DNA from: Prinsepia uniflora
Taxonomy: Eukaryota; Streptophyta; Magnoliopsida; Rosales; Rosaceae
NCBI GenBank assembly: GCA_032719365.1
Contig: CM064873.1
Coordinates: 10,016,501-10,080,500 of the forward strand
Length of the DNA: 64,000 bases
Direction: 5' to 3'
A model generated the notes under the pieces. The model saw only the letters and a program-made list of their open reading frames with translations. It was not told the origin of the DNA and ran no database searches. Positions 1 through 12,033 of this stretch are shown piece by piece. Position 1 is the stretch's first letter. Every line of letters starts with the position of its first letter. A program made the position numbers and the translations under genes.

Positions 1-2708
1 ATGCCCCGAGTACAACGACAGGTGGCACGCGTGAAACGGACATCGGGTGACCGAGTTACGGGTCACGAAAGTTGGAGGGCATTTTGGTAATTATTGCACA
101 GAGGGGCATTTTGGTCATTTCACGGCGGTTACTGTAGCACCACCGTGAAAAACAGAGCACACGGCCATGCCGTGGTGTTTTGTGCGTGCATTTGTTTATG
201 GCTTAGTGGACTAATGAGTGGGCTTTGTTTAAGTGAATTGAGGAAGTGGGAAGCACAACATGGGAGGCTTGATCAGAGCTCAGAGCACGGCTGGGATTTA
301 AAAATGGCCCTGGTTTCTGTGTTTGCGGGAAACCATTTTCAGAGACTTCAGGGTGTCTCCCACGAGTTGCTGGCTGTTTGAATCGATTAACCGTGTATGT
401 GAGTGGAGTGAGGTTTCATTTGGGGTCATTTGTGCGTCAGTGTGAGGGCTGAATTTGAGAGAAACCGTGAAGAACCATTTTCGGGTTTTTGGGGGGAAAC
501 TCAGAATTCGATTTCTACGGGCCTTTAGACAAATCTAAACACTTAGGGAGTTTTCTGGGAGTGACAGAATCACGTCCGTACAAGAATTGAAGAGTTTGGA
601 GCACGGATTGCCCAGGAACCCAAGTTCCAGTTCAGAGAAAAACCAGTTGGAGGGAAAAATTGAAGATCAAATTGTGGGGCCTTTTGAGCGAAACCAAGGG
701 CCGTATTAGTCTTCTGGGAGCAAAAGGAAACCGACCACATCAATTTCGAAGGACAGCACTCATGAATTGGCCAAGAACGGAGTTCCCTGGTTCTGAGAAT
801 TTTCCAGCTTGAGGACGACCACTTCCAGGTAACGGCGAGTTCAATTGATTGTTCCATTGTGTTCGTCTAGGTCCTAGCATACTCCATGTGAGGTTAATTG
901 GAGAATGGAACCGTGTAGGGTGAGTTCCAGACGTCGACTAGTTCGACTGTTCGAGTCTGGGTTGGATCGTTTTAATGTTAGTCGAGGTTAATCATCAATA
1001 CAGACCTAAAATTAATGGATTAGAGAAGATAATAGGATTGGAAACGAGAGGAATTGATTGAGAATTGAGCTTGAACTGGTCGGGTTGAGTCGCGGGTAAT
1101 AGACCCGTTTATCAGGCTATTCGGGTGAGGAAGACAGCATTGTAGCTAGGCGCGTGGCCTTCACGCGCAGCCACTTTCGGCGGTGCGTGACAGCGCGTGT
1201 GATGTCATCTCCAATCACGGTCAACATGGAATTTGTTCCCTTCAGTCTAATTAACATTTTACCTTTAGTATTCGAGTCGATCGGGGGTCGTTCGGAATAA
1301 TTTCGGGAGTTCGTAAGTTTAGGTCCTTAAGGTTTATTTCGACGAAAAATCCGAAAAAATTAGGGAAAATCATACGAGCTATTTGAGGATGTTTGTAACC
1401 CTTCTTGTACGTTTTTACAGGCCCGGACATTTCCGAAGCTACTGAGGAGCGCACGGGGCGCGATTGACGCGTCCTAAAACCGTGAGTGGACTTTTTGATT
1501 TCTAAACCGGGCATGCATGACTATTTTACTTATTTATCTTATGGTTTCACATATGATTTTATGATGGTGATATGATATTTCGGTTTTACGTGTTTTCACG
1601 CTTTTTCGAGATATTCATCGTATTTCACGCATTTCGAGGTTACGGTTTTCGCTTATGCATGAATGATGTTTTGATGAAGTATCTGAATATGATTATGCAT
1701 GTTACGGATTTATGATGTTTTGATTATAATTGTGAAGTGATTTCGGAAATTGTACGTTTTGGAATTTGCATGTGAATTCGGACATAAGTCCTATTATGAC
1801 GAGATATGATTTCGGAATGATGTTGGAAACGGTTTATGATGAATCCTGGTTTATTTTGTTTAAAAACGGTTTTGGGTTTAAAGACCCAGTTGATTGTTGG
1901 ATCCGGTTTTGGGTTTAAAGACCCGGTATACTGATGACGGGGGGGCCCGAAAATTGGGTTTAAAGACCCAGATTGAGTTTAAAGACTCGTGAGTTTAAAG
2001 ACTCGGTTATTGTGATACCCCTGAGGCCTATTGATCATGTTTTGAGTTTAAAGACTCGTTGATATCCCGGGAAGGCCAGATATTGAGTTTAAAGACTCGG
2101 ATGGATCCAACGGTTTAATTGCGAATATTGATTCACTTTTTACTTGGTTTGCGTAAATGATGTTGCAAATGACAAATTCTGGATTTTGGTAATGTTATAT
2201 TGTTTTACACGAGTTGTGATGGTTTTTCTGTAACGTTTTACATGGGTTTCGGAGGAAGAGTTTTTCAACTGTTAATACGCGGTTTTTCTTGAATATCTGG
2301 TTATGCATGCGTGTTATAAAACTGGAGGGCGAACCCCGATTTCATTAAATTGTTTTCTTTAAACCTTTGTTTCGGTCCACTCACACTTCGTTGTTTTAAC
2401 TACCCTCCAGGTCGTGGTACAAGTTCGGGGGCTAGCGCCGAGGTAGAGGCAGAGGCAGAGGCATAAAGTTTTCCGTTGTGAAGTAGTTAGTTCACAGAGT
2501 AGGATTCGTTCTTTAATCTGTTTTGTAATATTATGCTCTGTGAAACTATGGACTTGATGTCCAGTCGGATGTATTTGTTTAATCTCCCTGGTCTGACAAT
2601 GGGTGTGATGTAATGTTATTTGGTTTTCCGGTCTTTTGGGTTTCGATTGTCAGACGGGAGCAGGATGCTTCTCGATTATCGAGGCGATAATCGGGGTGGG
2701 TCCTGTCA
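1..2708 (+). mobile_element. Family A LTR (A1 5' LTR), left end outside window
   Basis: Long terminal repeat of the family that recurs throughout the window. It ends ...GGGTCCTGTCA at 2708. Recognised by family-wide blocks: the paired GACAGGTGGCAC/GACAGGCGGCAC U3 modules, a GCGCGTG/CACGCGC hairpin at 1150-1168, GTGAGTGGAC at 1482, a GCATGCAT motif, a hairpin-rich core at 1874-2098, GTCCACTCAC near 2377 and a CCCTCCAG block at 2403-2410. It has no credible protein; short frames are not conserved between copies. The 5' end of the LTR lies before base 1, so no target duplication can be read. Confidence 0.85.
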
Positions 2709-3342
2709 GTATTGGTAGTCGACTTAGTTCCGATACCATTGGATTAGTTGAGGTCGTGGACGGGACATTGGATACTGTGCACTGGGTCATGGTATTTCTG
2801 ATGGGTCTAGTCACACACATGTCAAATACTTTGTTAGTATACGTATACTCTGGTTGAGTGAGTTGGTGGTTAGTGTAACCACAAGTGAGTACAGTGTCAG
2901 TTTTTGACTGACGATTGTCAAGTGGTGACAGATTGTCGAGAGGTTTCGACGTGGAACGTTGTGTGAGGTCTGATGACTCCCAGTGGGAGCAGACGTCAGA
3001 TTCGATTAGCGTTTGAGCAAGGAACCATATAGTTGGTTGTGTCAGCGAAATAGTAGAGTTGACAAGTGGTGTCAATTCGGAACGTATGGCTACTGTCATT
3101 CGATGTGGTCGAGTGTAGTTGAGGCGAGGTTAGTGTTAGTGGTACGTCTGGGTGCATACAAGTTTTGTTCTGGTTAGTTGGTGTACTAGTGTACATGTGT
3201 GCGAGATTTGAATCATTTCCACGAGGTGGATATGGAACCAAGATAGTTGGAATTTCGAGAACGCAACTAATTATGGAGGGAAGAACGGAGGGAATTAGGT
3301 CGGTTGGAATTTCGAGGACGAAATTAATTAAGGAGGGAAGGT
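2709..3342 (+). mobile_element. Internal remnant of family A element A1 with polypurine tract
   Basis: Only the last 0.6 kb of the internal region remains between the two A1 LTRs. It aligns with about 46712-47554 of element A6 (shared GACATTGGATACTGTGCACTGGG), so the primer site and most of the interior are deleted. The end carries GGACGAAATTAATTAAGGAGGGAAGGT, written here as a GGACGAAATT block followed by the purine tract at 3329-3342, immediately before the 3' LTR. That block resembles the 3' end of chromovirus-type Ty3/gypsy pol regions, which is the basis for the lineage suggestion. No coding potential seen. Confidence 0.75.
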
Positions 3343-6300
3343 TGTAACGACCTGTCCTAAATTCCGAGATTAGATTAGTGATTAATTACGATTAGTGAGG
3401 TTAATCGATGATTAGTTGGGCGAAATCGGACAAACGATGCAAAATGACCGTTTTGCCCCTAGAATGGGTAAAATGTTGACTTTTCATTCGGGCGGCCAAA
3501 CGGACTTTGACTGATGACCGAGACGTAGTTTAGGACGTCAAAAGTTCATAGACAGGTGGCACGTTCAATTCCGACATTCGAGGAAGAAGTTATGACGTTC
3601 GGAAGTTGAAGGGCATTTTGATAATTTTGGTTAAAAGAGGCAAAATGTTGACTTTTGGACCGGGAGGTCCGATGGCCGAGGGCCGAGGATCTTTACGTAG
3701 ATTGGGACGATACGAATCCATAGACAGGCGGCACGCTAAAATCGAACTTCGAACAGGAGAGTTATAGGTCACGGAAGGTCGATTTCACTATGCAAGTACT
3801 TCGAGACGATGATGATTTGGAAATATCTAATTGGGCAGATATTTTAGTGGGTCCCATGGATGAGTGACAAATGTCACTCATCCCATTGGTCAATATCCCT
3901 AAAAAAAGGATCTATTTAATTAAATAATATTATTTAATTAATTTTATAATCTAATCTATCTTCACTCAATCCTAGCCCTCTATCTCTCATCTAATCTCTA
4001 AATCCCAACCATCCATTATTTCCCTCTCCTATCAGATATCTTTTTCTCCTATTTTCTTCTTCAAACCCACCCCCCTCACCCACAATTTTCTTCTTCCTCC
4101 ATTTTCAAACACCACACCACACACATACCACCACACCTCACCATCATTCATCTTGTGTGTGACCGTGAGGAATGAGTGGGATGAGAGACTGAGACGGCGA
4201 GCCACGGCTGGGGACGACGGCGTTCCACGGTGGAGGAACTCGACCCGTGGGTTCATGGTTTCAAAAATATGTTTTCGGGTTTTAAAGAGTTTGGGTGATT
4301 TTCATTGATTAGAAACGGTTTATGGGGACCATAGGAGACAAATGAGATTGTTTTCGAGGCCTAGGATGGCCGGGCAACGACCGTGAACGGCGGAGGAAAA
4401 CTCACCCGCCATGGCCGAGTTTGAAGGTATGGTTTTTGATGCTTTTCTTCCATTTTAAGGTCATAGAACTTTAGGTTAGGATGAGAGGATTAAAATGGGA
4501 CAAACGGGAGGCATTTTGGTGGTCAGACGGCGGAGAACCGACCGGGTCAACCCGCGGCTCACGGCTACCCGGTTGCAAGACCCGGCGAGAGCTTGCGGGT
4601 GAAGCTACAGTACCGGCGCGTGATCTCACGCGCAGGTGAGGTTCTAGGGCGCGTAAGGGCGCGTGTCCCACTGTTTGGGAATGTGTTCAACACGTGAAAT
4701 CTTCTATTCGATATAATGAACATTTTGGGACTAGTTTCGTGTCGATCGGACACCGTTTCGATAATGTTCGGGGCATTAGAAGGTTTCGGATCGGGGTTAA
4801 AAATAGTTAAATTTCGAAAAATTACGGGACTTTAGTGGGAGGCTAATTAAGTAGTTAGTAACCTTATATTACTATTTGGACAGGTTCGGGAGTCCCGATG
4901 ATGGTGATTGGCTCGCGAGAGCCGTATGACACGCATATCGAGGTGGCAGCTCGGACTGTCTGTGAGTGGACCTTGTTTTCTAAATTGGTGCATGCATAAA
5001 TGTTTATTATATGTTTTAAATACTTGTTTGTGATTCCATGAGTGCATTTGGTTGTGGTTACGTATAGGCACGTATTTCGAGGTTTCGGCCTTATACGGTG
5101 CCTATACGGGTCTGTATTTCTTTATTGGTTTAAATGAATTGGATTTGGATTTCAAAAGGATAAACTCGGGTATGAGACCCATTTGATTTTGTCTCGGACA
5201 AGTGACCCTATTGATGACCTACGGGTCCGAGTCGTGGTCGCGGCAGGTGCTTGGTGCACGGCGACGGACGACGTGACGCTCGCCTCCAGATTGGGATGTG
5301 TTCCTTCCGGAGAGGTCACGATGCACGAGTTGTGGTCGGGCAGCCTGGGGAGGCTCGACTTCGGAGTGCTGACGGTTCAGAATAGCGATCGGTGACGAGT
5401 GCACCATGATCTTGTGGTGGTCACGTCAGTTGATTCGTTCACGGCGACATACCAGGATTGAGGGCGGTCCTGGATGGATGGTTGCACACATCACTGTGAT
5501 CGGAGTCGTGACTGACCCTTAGATATTGGGCTCGGTTCCCAGCTGATGTCATATGTTCGGGCACGAGACCCAGTTGTTTTACATTGATGAGTTCGGGTCA
5601 GGGACCCTTGATGGATTTCCAAGTTCATGACGGTTTATGGGAACCGGCATGAACCCTGGAAAGGTTATTGTGGTACATGACGGTTTATGGGAACCAGGCA
5701 TGGAGGATGTTTTCTATATATATATATATATATATGAATGGAATGGATGTTATGGATGTTATGGATCATGACAGTTCAGGGGACCGGGCATGAACCCTTA
5801 AATGGATGTTATGGATCATGAATGTTTATGTTATGTATATATATGTTCATATACCTTCCTTTACTTCTATTATCTCCTCTGGGGAGGGTCGTTGGCCTAG
5901 GTGGACCCCGGAGTAGTCACGGAGCACTGACTAAGTGGGAGTCGCCCCCTGTTGGGTTCCTTACTCTCAGAAAGGCTTGTACTATCACTTTAAGTAGGGT
6001 CAGTGGTCTACGAGCATTGACCTTGCATTCTGAGAGACTTGGGTGTGAGACCCCGGGTGGCAGCGCGCGTAGCTTTGGAAACCGTGACAGGATTGATTGT
6101 ATGAATTGTATGTATATATGATATATGATTATGAGATATGATTGTGATATGTGATGTGCACAGGATTTGGGCGGTGGCCCGTGTACTTGGTTTCTTTATA
6201 ATTTGGGCTGAGTCCCGTATGGATTTGGGCAGTGACCCGTATGGTTCTTTCGGTTATGGTTTTGGGCTTAGTTCCTACCTATGTTTCATTTGGTTAAATG

Positions 6301-6601
6301 GTTTTCGAATGCATGCATGCTTTTTAGTGAAGGGTACAAATGTCTTTATGGAAATGTCTATTTTTTATAAACTGGTTGTTTTGTCCACTCACAGCTTTTA
6401 ATGTTTTGACTGCCCTTCAGGTTGAATTCGGATGTGGACTGTAGCAGAGACCGAGATATCACATACCTCCTCCGGATCCTGGCGTACTCTGATGGCCCGA
6501 GAGGGTTAAGGTCGGAAATTTCCCTTGTCTGACACTCCGTGTCAGACGGGATCAGGGTCGTTCCTCGTTAATCCTTGGGGGATTGGGGACGGGTCCTGAC
6601 A
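3343..6601 (+). mobile_element. Family A LTR (A1 3' LTR), complete, 3.26 kb
   Basis: Starts TGTAACGACC straight after the purine tract and ends GGGTCCTGACA. It holds two U3 modules (3470-3600 and 3645-3780), a 26-nt perfect palindrome at 3858-3883 with arms GGATGAGTGACA/TGTCACTCATCC, splice-like sites (donor 4427, acceptor ending 4883, donor 4962, acceptor ending 6420) and a (TA)n run at 5716-5736. The sequence right after it is internal to the LTR of element B, so A1 inserted into B's 5' LTR. The right flank is TCTCT; the matching left duplication is outside the window. Confidence 0.85.
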
Positions 6602-6816
6602 TCTCTTCTTACCCCTTTGAGGCATTTATGCACTTGCCTAACCATCTTTCTGACCCAACAACGTCATAATGATGGGCTTCTCATCCCTGCACAGACCTTA
6701 TTTCTAACCGCTCAAGGGTCATGAGGGTCACCCTCTTCCCGACTGACCAGTTCTTGAACTTTCGGCCGAGATTTATGGAAGATCAATCTTCTTTCTGACC
6801 ACTCAGTGTCATAAGG
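6602..6816 (+). repeat. Element B 5' LTR remnant
   Basis: Nearly the same sequence occurs at about 23800-24020 in the 3' LTR (shared CCTTTGAGGCATTTAT and GACCACTCAGTGTCATAAGG). The first roughly 420 bp of the LTR are missing because A1 abuts at 6601, and the minisatellite and downstream part found in the 3' LTR are also absent, so the join to gag at about 6816 is a deletion. Confidence 0.75.
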
Positions 6817-6829
6817 ATTGAAGAGTTCT

Positions 6830-9800
6830 TCCATGATAGAAGTCCATCTCGAGCTACAGAGCACCATGCTCTTATGAAAAAGCTAAGACGCATGATAATT
6901 GGTCAACCAGCACCTCCTAGGAGAATTAGTGTCCCGACTTATAGAAATATTTATCCGACCTATATAGGTCAGGAAAACTTGTTCCCCAAGAATTTCAAGC
7001 CCCCAACATTCACACTCTTTAACGAAGATGGCATCACATCATTCTTAGAACACATTGGGTGGTTCTCATCCCAATGCATGGCTATTGAAGATAATCTTTA
7101 TCTCAAGTAACGACTTTTCAGTAGCTCCCTATTTGGGGATGCTTTCTCTTGGTACACTTCACTACTAGAAGCTTCCATCCACACTTGGGGGTAAATGGAG
7201 GCCAAGTTTCGCGAGGAATTCTACAGAATCGAGCCTGAAGTTACTATTAGTGACTTAACGGCTATCAAACAAGGCGAACATGGGACACCAGAGGTGTAAT
7301 GACCCGTCCCGAATATCGGGATTAAATATTAATTAATCATGATTTAGAATGACTAATCGGGGATTAGTTGAGTGAAATCGGACGAAACGTGCAAAATGAC
7401 CGTTTTGCCCCTGGCGTGGGCAAAATGTTGACTTTTAGTTCGGGCGGTCAAACGGACTTTGACCGATGACTATGACGTAGTTCGGGACGTCACGAGTTCA
7501 TAGACAGGTGGCACGTTCGATTCCGACATTCGTAGAGAAAGTTATGATGTTCGGAAGTTGAGGGGTATTTTGGTAATTTGGCATAGTAGGGGCCAAATGT
7601 TGACTTTTTGATCGGGAGGTCCGATGGACGAGGGCCAATGACCGTTACGTAGGTCTCGTCGATACGAATCCAACGACAGGCGGCATGCCGAAATCGGAGA
7701 TTCGACGACGAAGTTATGGTCACGGAATCAGGCTCGATTAACCGAACGAACCGGGAATAAAATAATATTTTAATAAGAACAGTACCCGGTGACTGGACAC
7801 ACTTGGATGAGTGACAAGTGTCACTCATCCCTTAAAATCAGGCACAAAACATGGATCCATGATTTTGGGGGAGACCAAATGATGATGTTTTGTTATTATT
7901 TTAATTACTTGATTAATCTTTTATTTCCTCCATTATTTCTCTTCAGTTTCTCCAAACCGTGTACAACCATTATCCAATTTTCTTCCTTCCTTCATTCCTC
8001 TCCATCAGCTGAGCTTGAGAGTGCAAATTGTGAGTTAATTGAGAATGATTCGAACTGGGAAACACGAGAGATTAACTGAGAACTGAGGACTGAGAATTCG
8101 GGTTTTAGAAAATTTGGGAGGAAAATCGAATTGGACGAATTGAGCCTTGTTGATCGAAATTGGGTTCAGTTTTAGTCTTCTGGGATTGCTACGATCAATG
8201 TTGAAGAAGGAACTAAGTCGAATTGAGGTCGATTTGAGGTGGAACTGAGGAAGGAAGCTTTCGGAAATTTCGAGCTTGAGTCGTGATCATTGAGTGATCA
8301 TACGACGCAATTGATGGAGGGGAAATGTTTCTCTTAGTCCATTGAAGCTTACTGGTGGATCAATTGAACGAAATCGTGAAGGTTTGATGATTTTCGAAGG
8401 ATGAACCATGGCCGGAGGTCCTTCGAATGATCAACTGTGATCGTGGGGTTATAGGTAATGTCGTTTGTAATTAAGACCACAGACCTCTAATTAGACTTGT
8501 AACTAAGCTGTGTGAATGTTCAATTGAAGGATTTAACGTCGAATTGGGTGAGTTTGAACCGGGTCTGTTCGCGGGTTTTTCAACCCGTTTACCAGACAAA
8601 AGGGCGAAGGGGACGACTGTGCTGGTTACTGTAGCTGGCGCGTGGGTTTCACGCGCAGCCACTCACGGCGGCGCGTGAGGGCGCGTCCGGCCTAGTCTCA
8701 AGGTGAGGTCAACATGACTTTTGATCCTCTCAGTGTAACGAACATTTTGACGTTGATTTCGGTGAAATCGGATATTGTGTCGATAATGTTCCGCGTATCC
8801 GAAGTTTTGTTTTACGTTTAAAATACGTATTTAAATCCCGGGAAAATTGGGGAAAATTATATGTTGTATTTTGGGATGTTAGTAACCCTCTATATTGATT
8901 TTGGGCAGGGGTTGTGATTTCCAGATTTTACGGAAAAACGTGCAGCTCGGAAACGGACCGTTTTGGACGGTGTGTGTGAGTGGACTTTTGGTTTTCTAAC
9001 TGTGATGCATGCATATATGATTTAAATGCCTTATTATATGATTTTATATGCTTGGGCATGATTTGTGTTTCAATCCGGTAAATTCTCGGTTTTATGATTA
9101 TTATATTATTATTTTGGGCGATTTTCGAGAAATTACGAAATTTGGTAAAAATGATGTTTGGACTTGGTTTATGAGTCCGGGATTGAAATTGATCGAAAAT
9201 AATGTTTGGACTCGGATTATTGAGTCATGGATTGAAAAATGATGTGGTGACTCGGGAATGAGTCAAGGGTCAATTTTGTCGATTTACGTGAAAATGGCTA
9301 CGGAGGTTGCAACGCATGGATTTGCGTGATAGTGTTATTTTGGGCATGAGAACCCAAGTGAATAGTGATTTTGACTCGGAATTGGAGTTATTTGTGAAAT
9401 TGTGAAATTAATGATTTATTGGGATTTTATGATTATTTTAATCAGTCTTTCGGGCACGTTTTACGAGGAACGTGCAAATGATGTTTTGGGCTAGGCCCGG
9501 AGTCTAAATGATTTCTAAAATGATATTTTGATTTGGTTGGTGAGTCAATGATGATTTCCGGATTATTCTATTGATTTAAATGTGATTTTAACGGTTTATG
9601 TGAAAAATGTATTTTGGGCTTGAGACCCAGTTGAGAATGACCTTGACTTGGTATGAAGTCAAGATTTGATTGAAATGTTTTGGGATGTAATTCCCGGGAT
9701 GGTTTTCATTGTGATTGTGATATTCCCAGACGGTCGGTGCTTGGGGGGATTACCCAGACGACCGGAGCTTGGGGGATGTGATTGTAGGATCGGGAGTTGA

Positions 9801-12033
9801 TCCTATGGTAGTCAGCTTCTCGGATGATACTGAGCCTGGATGTACCACTCGGAGGCGTCTGATCCTGGGGATGTGTTCGCCCAGAGGTGACTGAGCCCGA
9901 GGGGGTTGAGCCCAGAGGTGATTATTCCCGAGAGAGTGACTGGATATTGGCCTACGCGTAGTGCAGTACTTGTGAGGGGTGCAGTTTGATTGATTGATTG
10001 TGCACTTGTGAGTAGTGCAGATGTGTTTGGTGATATTTTATGCACTCGTGAGTAGTGCGGATTGATTGGATTGATATATTTATTGTGCACTGGTAAGTAA
10101 TACTGATTGGTATTGATTGTGATGATGTACTGGTATTGAGTACGGGTTTTTAGTCCTTGTGGCCAGGTGATTATGTTTTCACATGTTTTGGCCTGAGAGC
10201 CGGGATTTGATGTTTTATAACATGAACTGAATTGGTAATCATGAGTTTTATGGACCGTGGGAAAATATGTTTTGATTTTATCGGTCACTCATGTTTTACG
10301 ATATGCATGCAAGTTTGTGAAAACTGGAGGGTAAGATTGTATTTTGATAATGTTTTTATAAGAGGTCATTTTTGTCCACTCACACCATTTCTGTTTTGTG
10401 ACCCTCCAGGCCGTGGTACGACGTTCGGGATTGATCGTGAGGTAGTGACAGCAGCAGAAATCCACGCAAACATCCCTTGTCTAGCAAGCACTGAAGGGGA
10501 GTTTCGGACCTTTAGTTGACTTGTCAGACGGGAGCAGGACCGGGTACGGTTTTTGACGTCCAGTTGGGACGGGTCCTGTCAAGAGGACTTCATCGCTAGG
10601 TTCAAAAGGATGAAGATGAGATGCAGGTTTCCCATTAACAATGCTCAGATGGTAGCTATCGCACAAAGTGCACTAAGGTTTTCCCTCAAAAAAAAAATTG
10701 ATGATACTACCTTTTTCGATCTCCAGGAGATAGTTTTATCGGCCACCAAGTTTGAAAGGTTGCTTGAAAACGAACAACGATGGAGGTACAATTCAAACGT
10801 TCCACCGTTTTACAAGAACATGGTCCATGTGCACAAACTAGAGCATCGGGAAGAACCAAGGACTTCAAAGGAAGAACAAGAACTGGAGGTAGCCACAATC
10901 GAGATCTAACCTCCAAGGAACGGACCTATTACCCTCAAGTCACTAGTCAGGCCTGCTTGGGAGCAGAATCCAGTTATGCCAAGTGGCAACCTATTCGTAA
11001 ACAAAACATCGGCGTTTGGCTTGTACACATTTGACCTTACCAAAGATGGACATATCTATGATGAGTTGGTAAGGGCAAAAGTAATCAAACCAGACCCCAA
11101 AAAAAGTTGCCCAAACAGGAAGACCTTAAGGGCAAACAGTTATGTAAATGGCATGTGTCATTGCACCATGGCACCGCCAGATGTGTTCAGTTTAGGGATA
11201 TTGTCCAGAGGCTGATCAATCAAAGACATATCGTGTGGGTACCTATACCTAAGGCCACCATGGAGGTGGATACTGACCCATTCCTAATACCGTCGGTCAG
11301 CATGGTTAATCTTCACTAGTCTCCGAAGGCCCCCTAGGAAAGCAACCGTATGGTAATCAGTTCAAAATAACGTCTACTGTCATGGGAAGCACAAAGAAAT
11401 TCAGCTTCAAATGCACGAGGAATTGTGTCCCGACAGTCTCAGGCCCAAGCGCTAAGATGAAGTCGGAACGCATAGGGAAAGGTCGGGAGGACACTCATTT
11501 GGACATACTTGTGCGAAAACATGGTCCGCAGGTTCCCCATATCAAGGCCCTACCAGACTCCAAGATTTGGAACACGAGAAACACCAGAAAAGGGTAAGAA
11601 AGAAAGGCTAGTCAACAGACTAGGGGGCAACGTGACCAACAAAGATCACCAAAACAACCAGCTCCTCTCGACAAGGCCACCAACATGGCCAAACCGTTCC
11701 AAGCCACAATCCAAGAAGGAAAGTTGTATATGGCAGGCAGAAATGGAAAACCAGCCAAGAAAAGAATTTAGAGATAGTAAGGGGGCCTACATTCGCACCA
11801 AGCAGGGCTTATAGGCAATGCCTTCTGAAGAACCAACAACCCCTCTGGCTACCAAAGCGAAGCTTAACAATTCCCCTAGAATGGATAAAAAGGAGGAGAA
11901 AGATCGAGAGAAGTACAGACACCCCAGTGCCATCTTAGAATATCCTCATCCAAACAAGAGGAAACTTGCGTTCGAAAACTCGGAATGCAAGAACGGCCGA
12001 CCTAACCAGATGACAGCCAAAAATGGTCCGAGA
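6830..12033 (+). pseudogene. Element B gag (split by solo LTR A2) and protease-region remnant
   Basis: Retrotransposon structural polyprotein. The matrix/capsid-like part is readable at 6874-7289 (FREEFYRIEPEVTISDL near the end) and resumes at 10587 with DFIARFKRMKMRCRF, the typical core of plant gag. A later block (about 11107-11315) reads KGKQLCKWHVSLHHGT followed by FRDIVQRLI, the usual gag C-terminal region. Stop codons at 7108 and 7192 and several frameshifts break it. Removing 7295-10581 plus one AGAGG joins the two halves in frame. Downstream to 12033 only fragments resembling the gag-protease linker remain. Confidence 0.75.
7295..10581 (+). mobile_element. Family A solo LTR A2 with AGAGG target duplication
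   Basis: A 3287-bp single LTR, starting TGTAATGACCCG and ending GGGTCCTGTCA, flanked by AGAGG at 7290-7294 and 10582-10586. No internal region, primer site or second LTR exists, so it is a solo LTR left by LTR-LTR recombination. It has the 26-nt palindrome at 7805-7830, a GCGCGTG hairpin near 8638, splice-like signals (donor 8455, acceptor ending 8908, donor 8976, acceptor ending 10409) and a hairpin core with different arm sequences from other copies. Confidence 0.93.

Noticed and set aside
5183..5395. Overlapping frames on both strands in the A1 3' LTR
   Set aside because: LTR core sequence; not conserved as frames in other LTRs.
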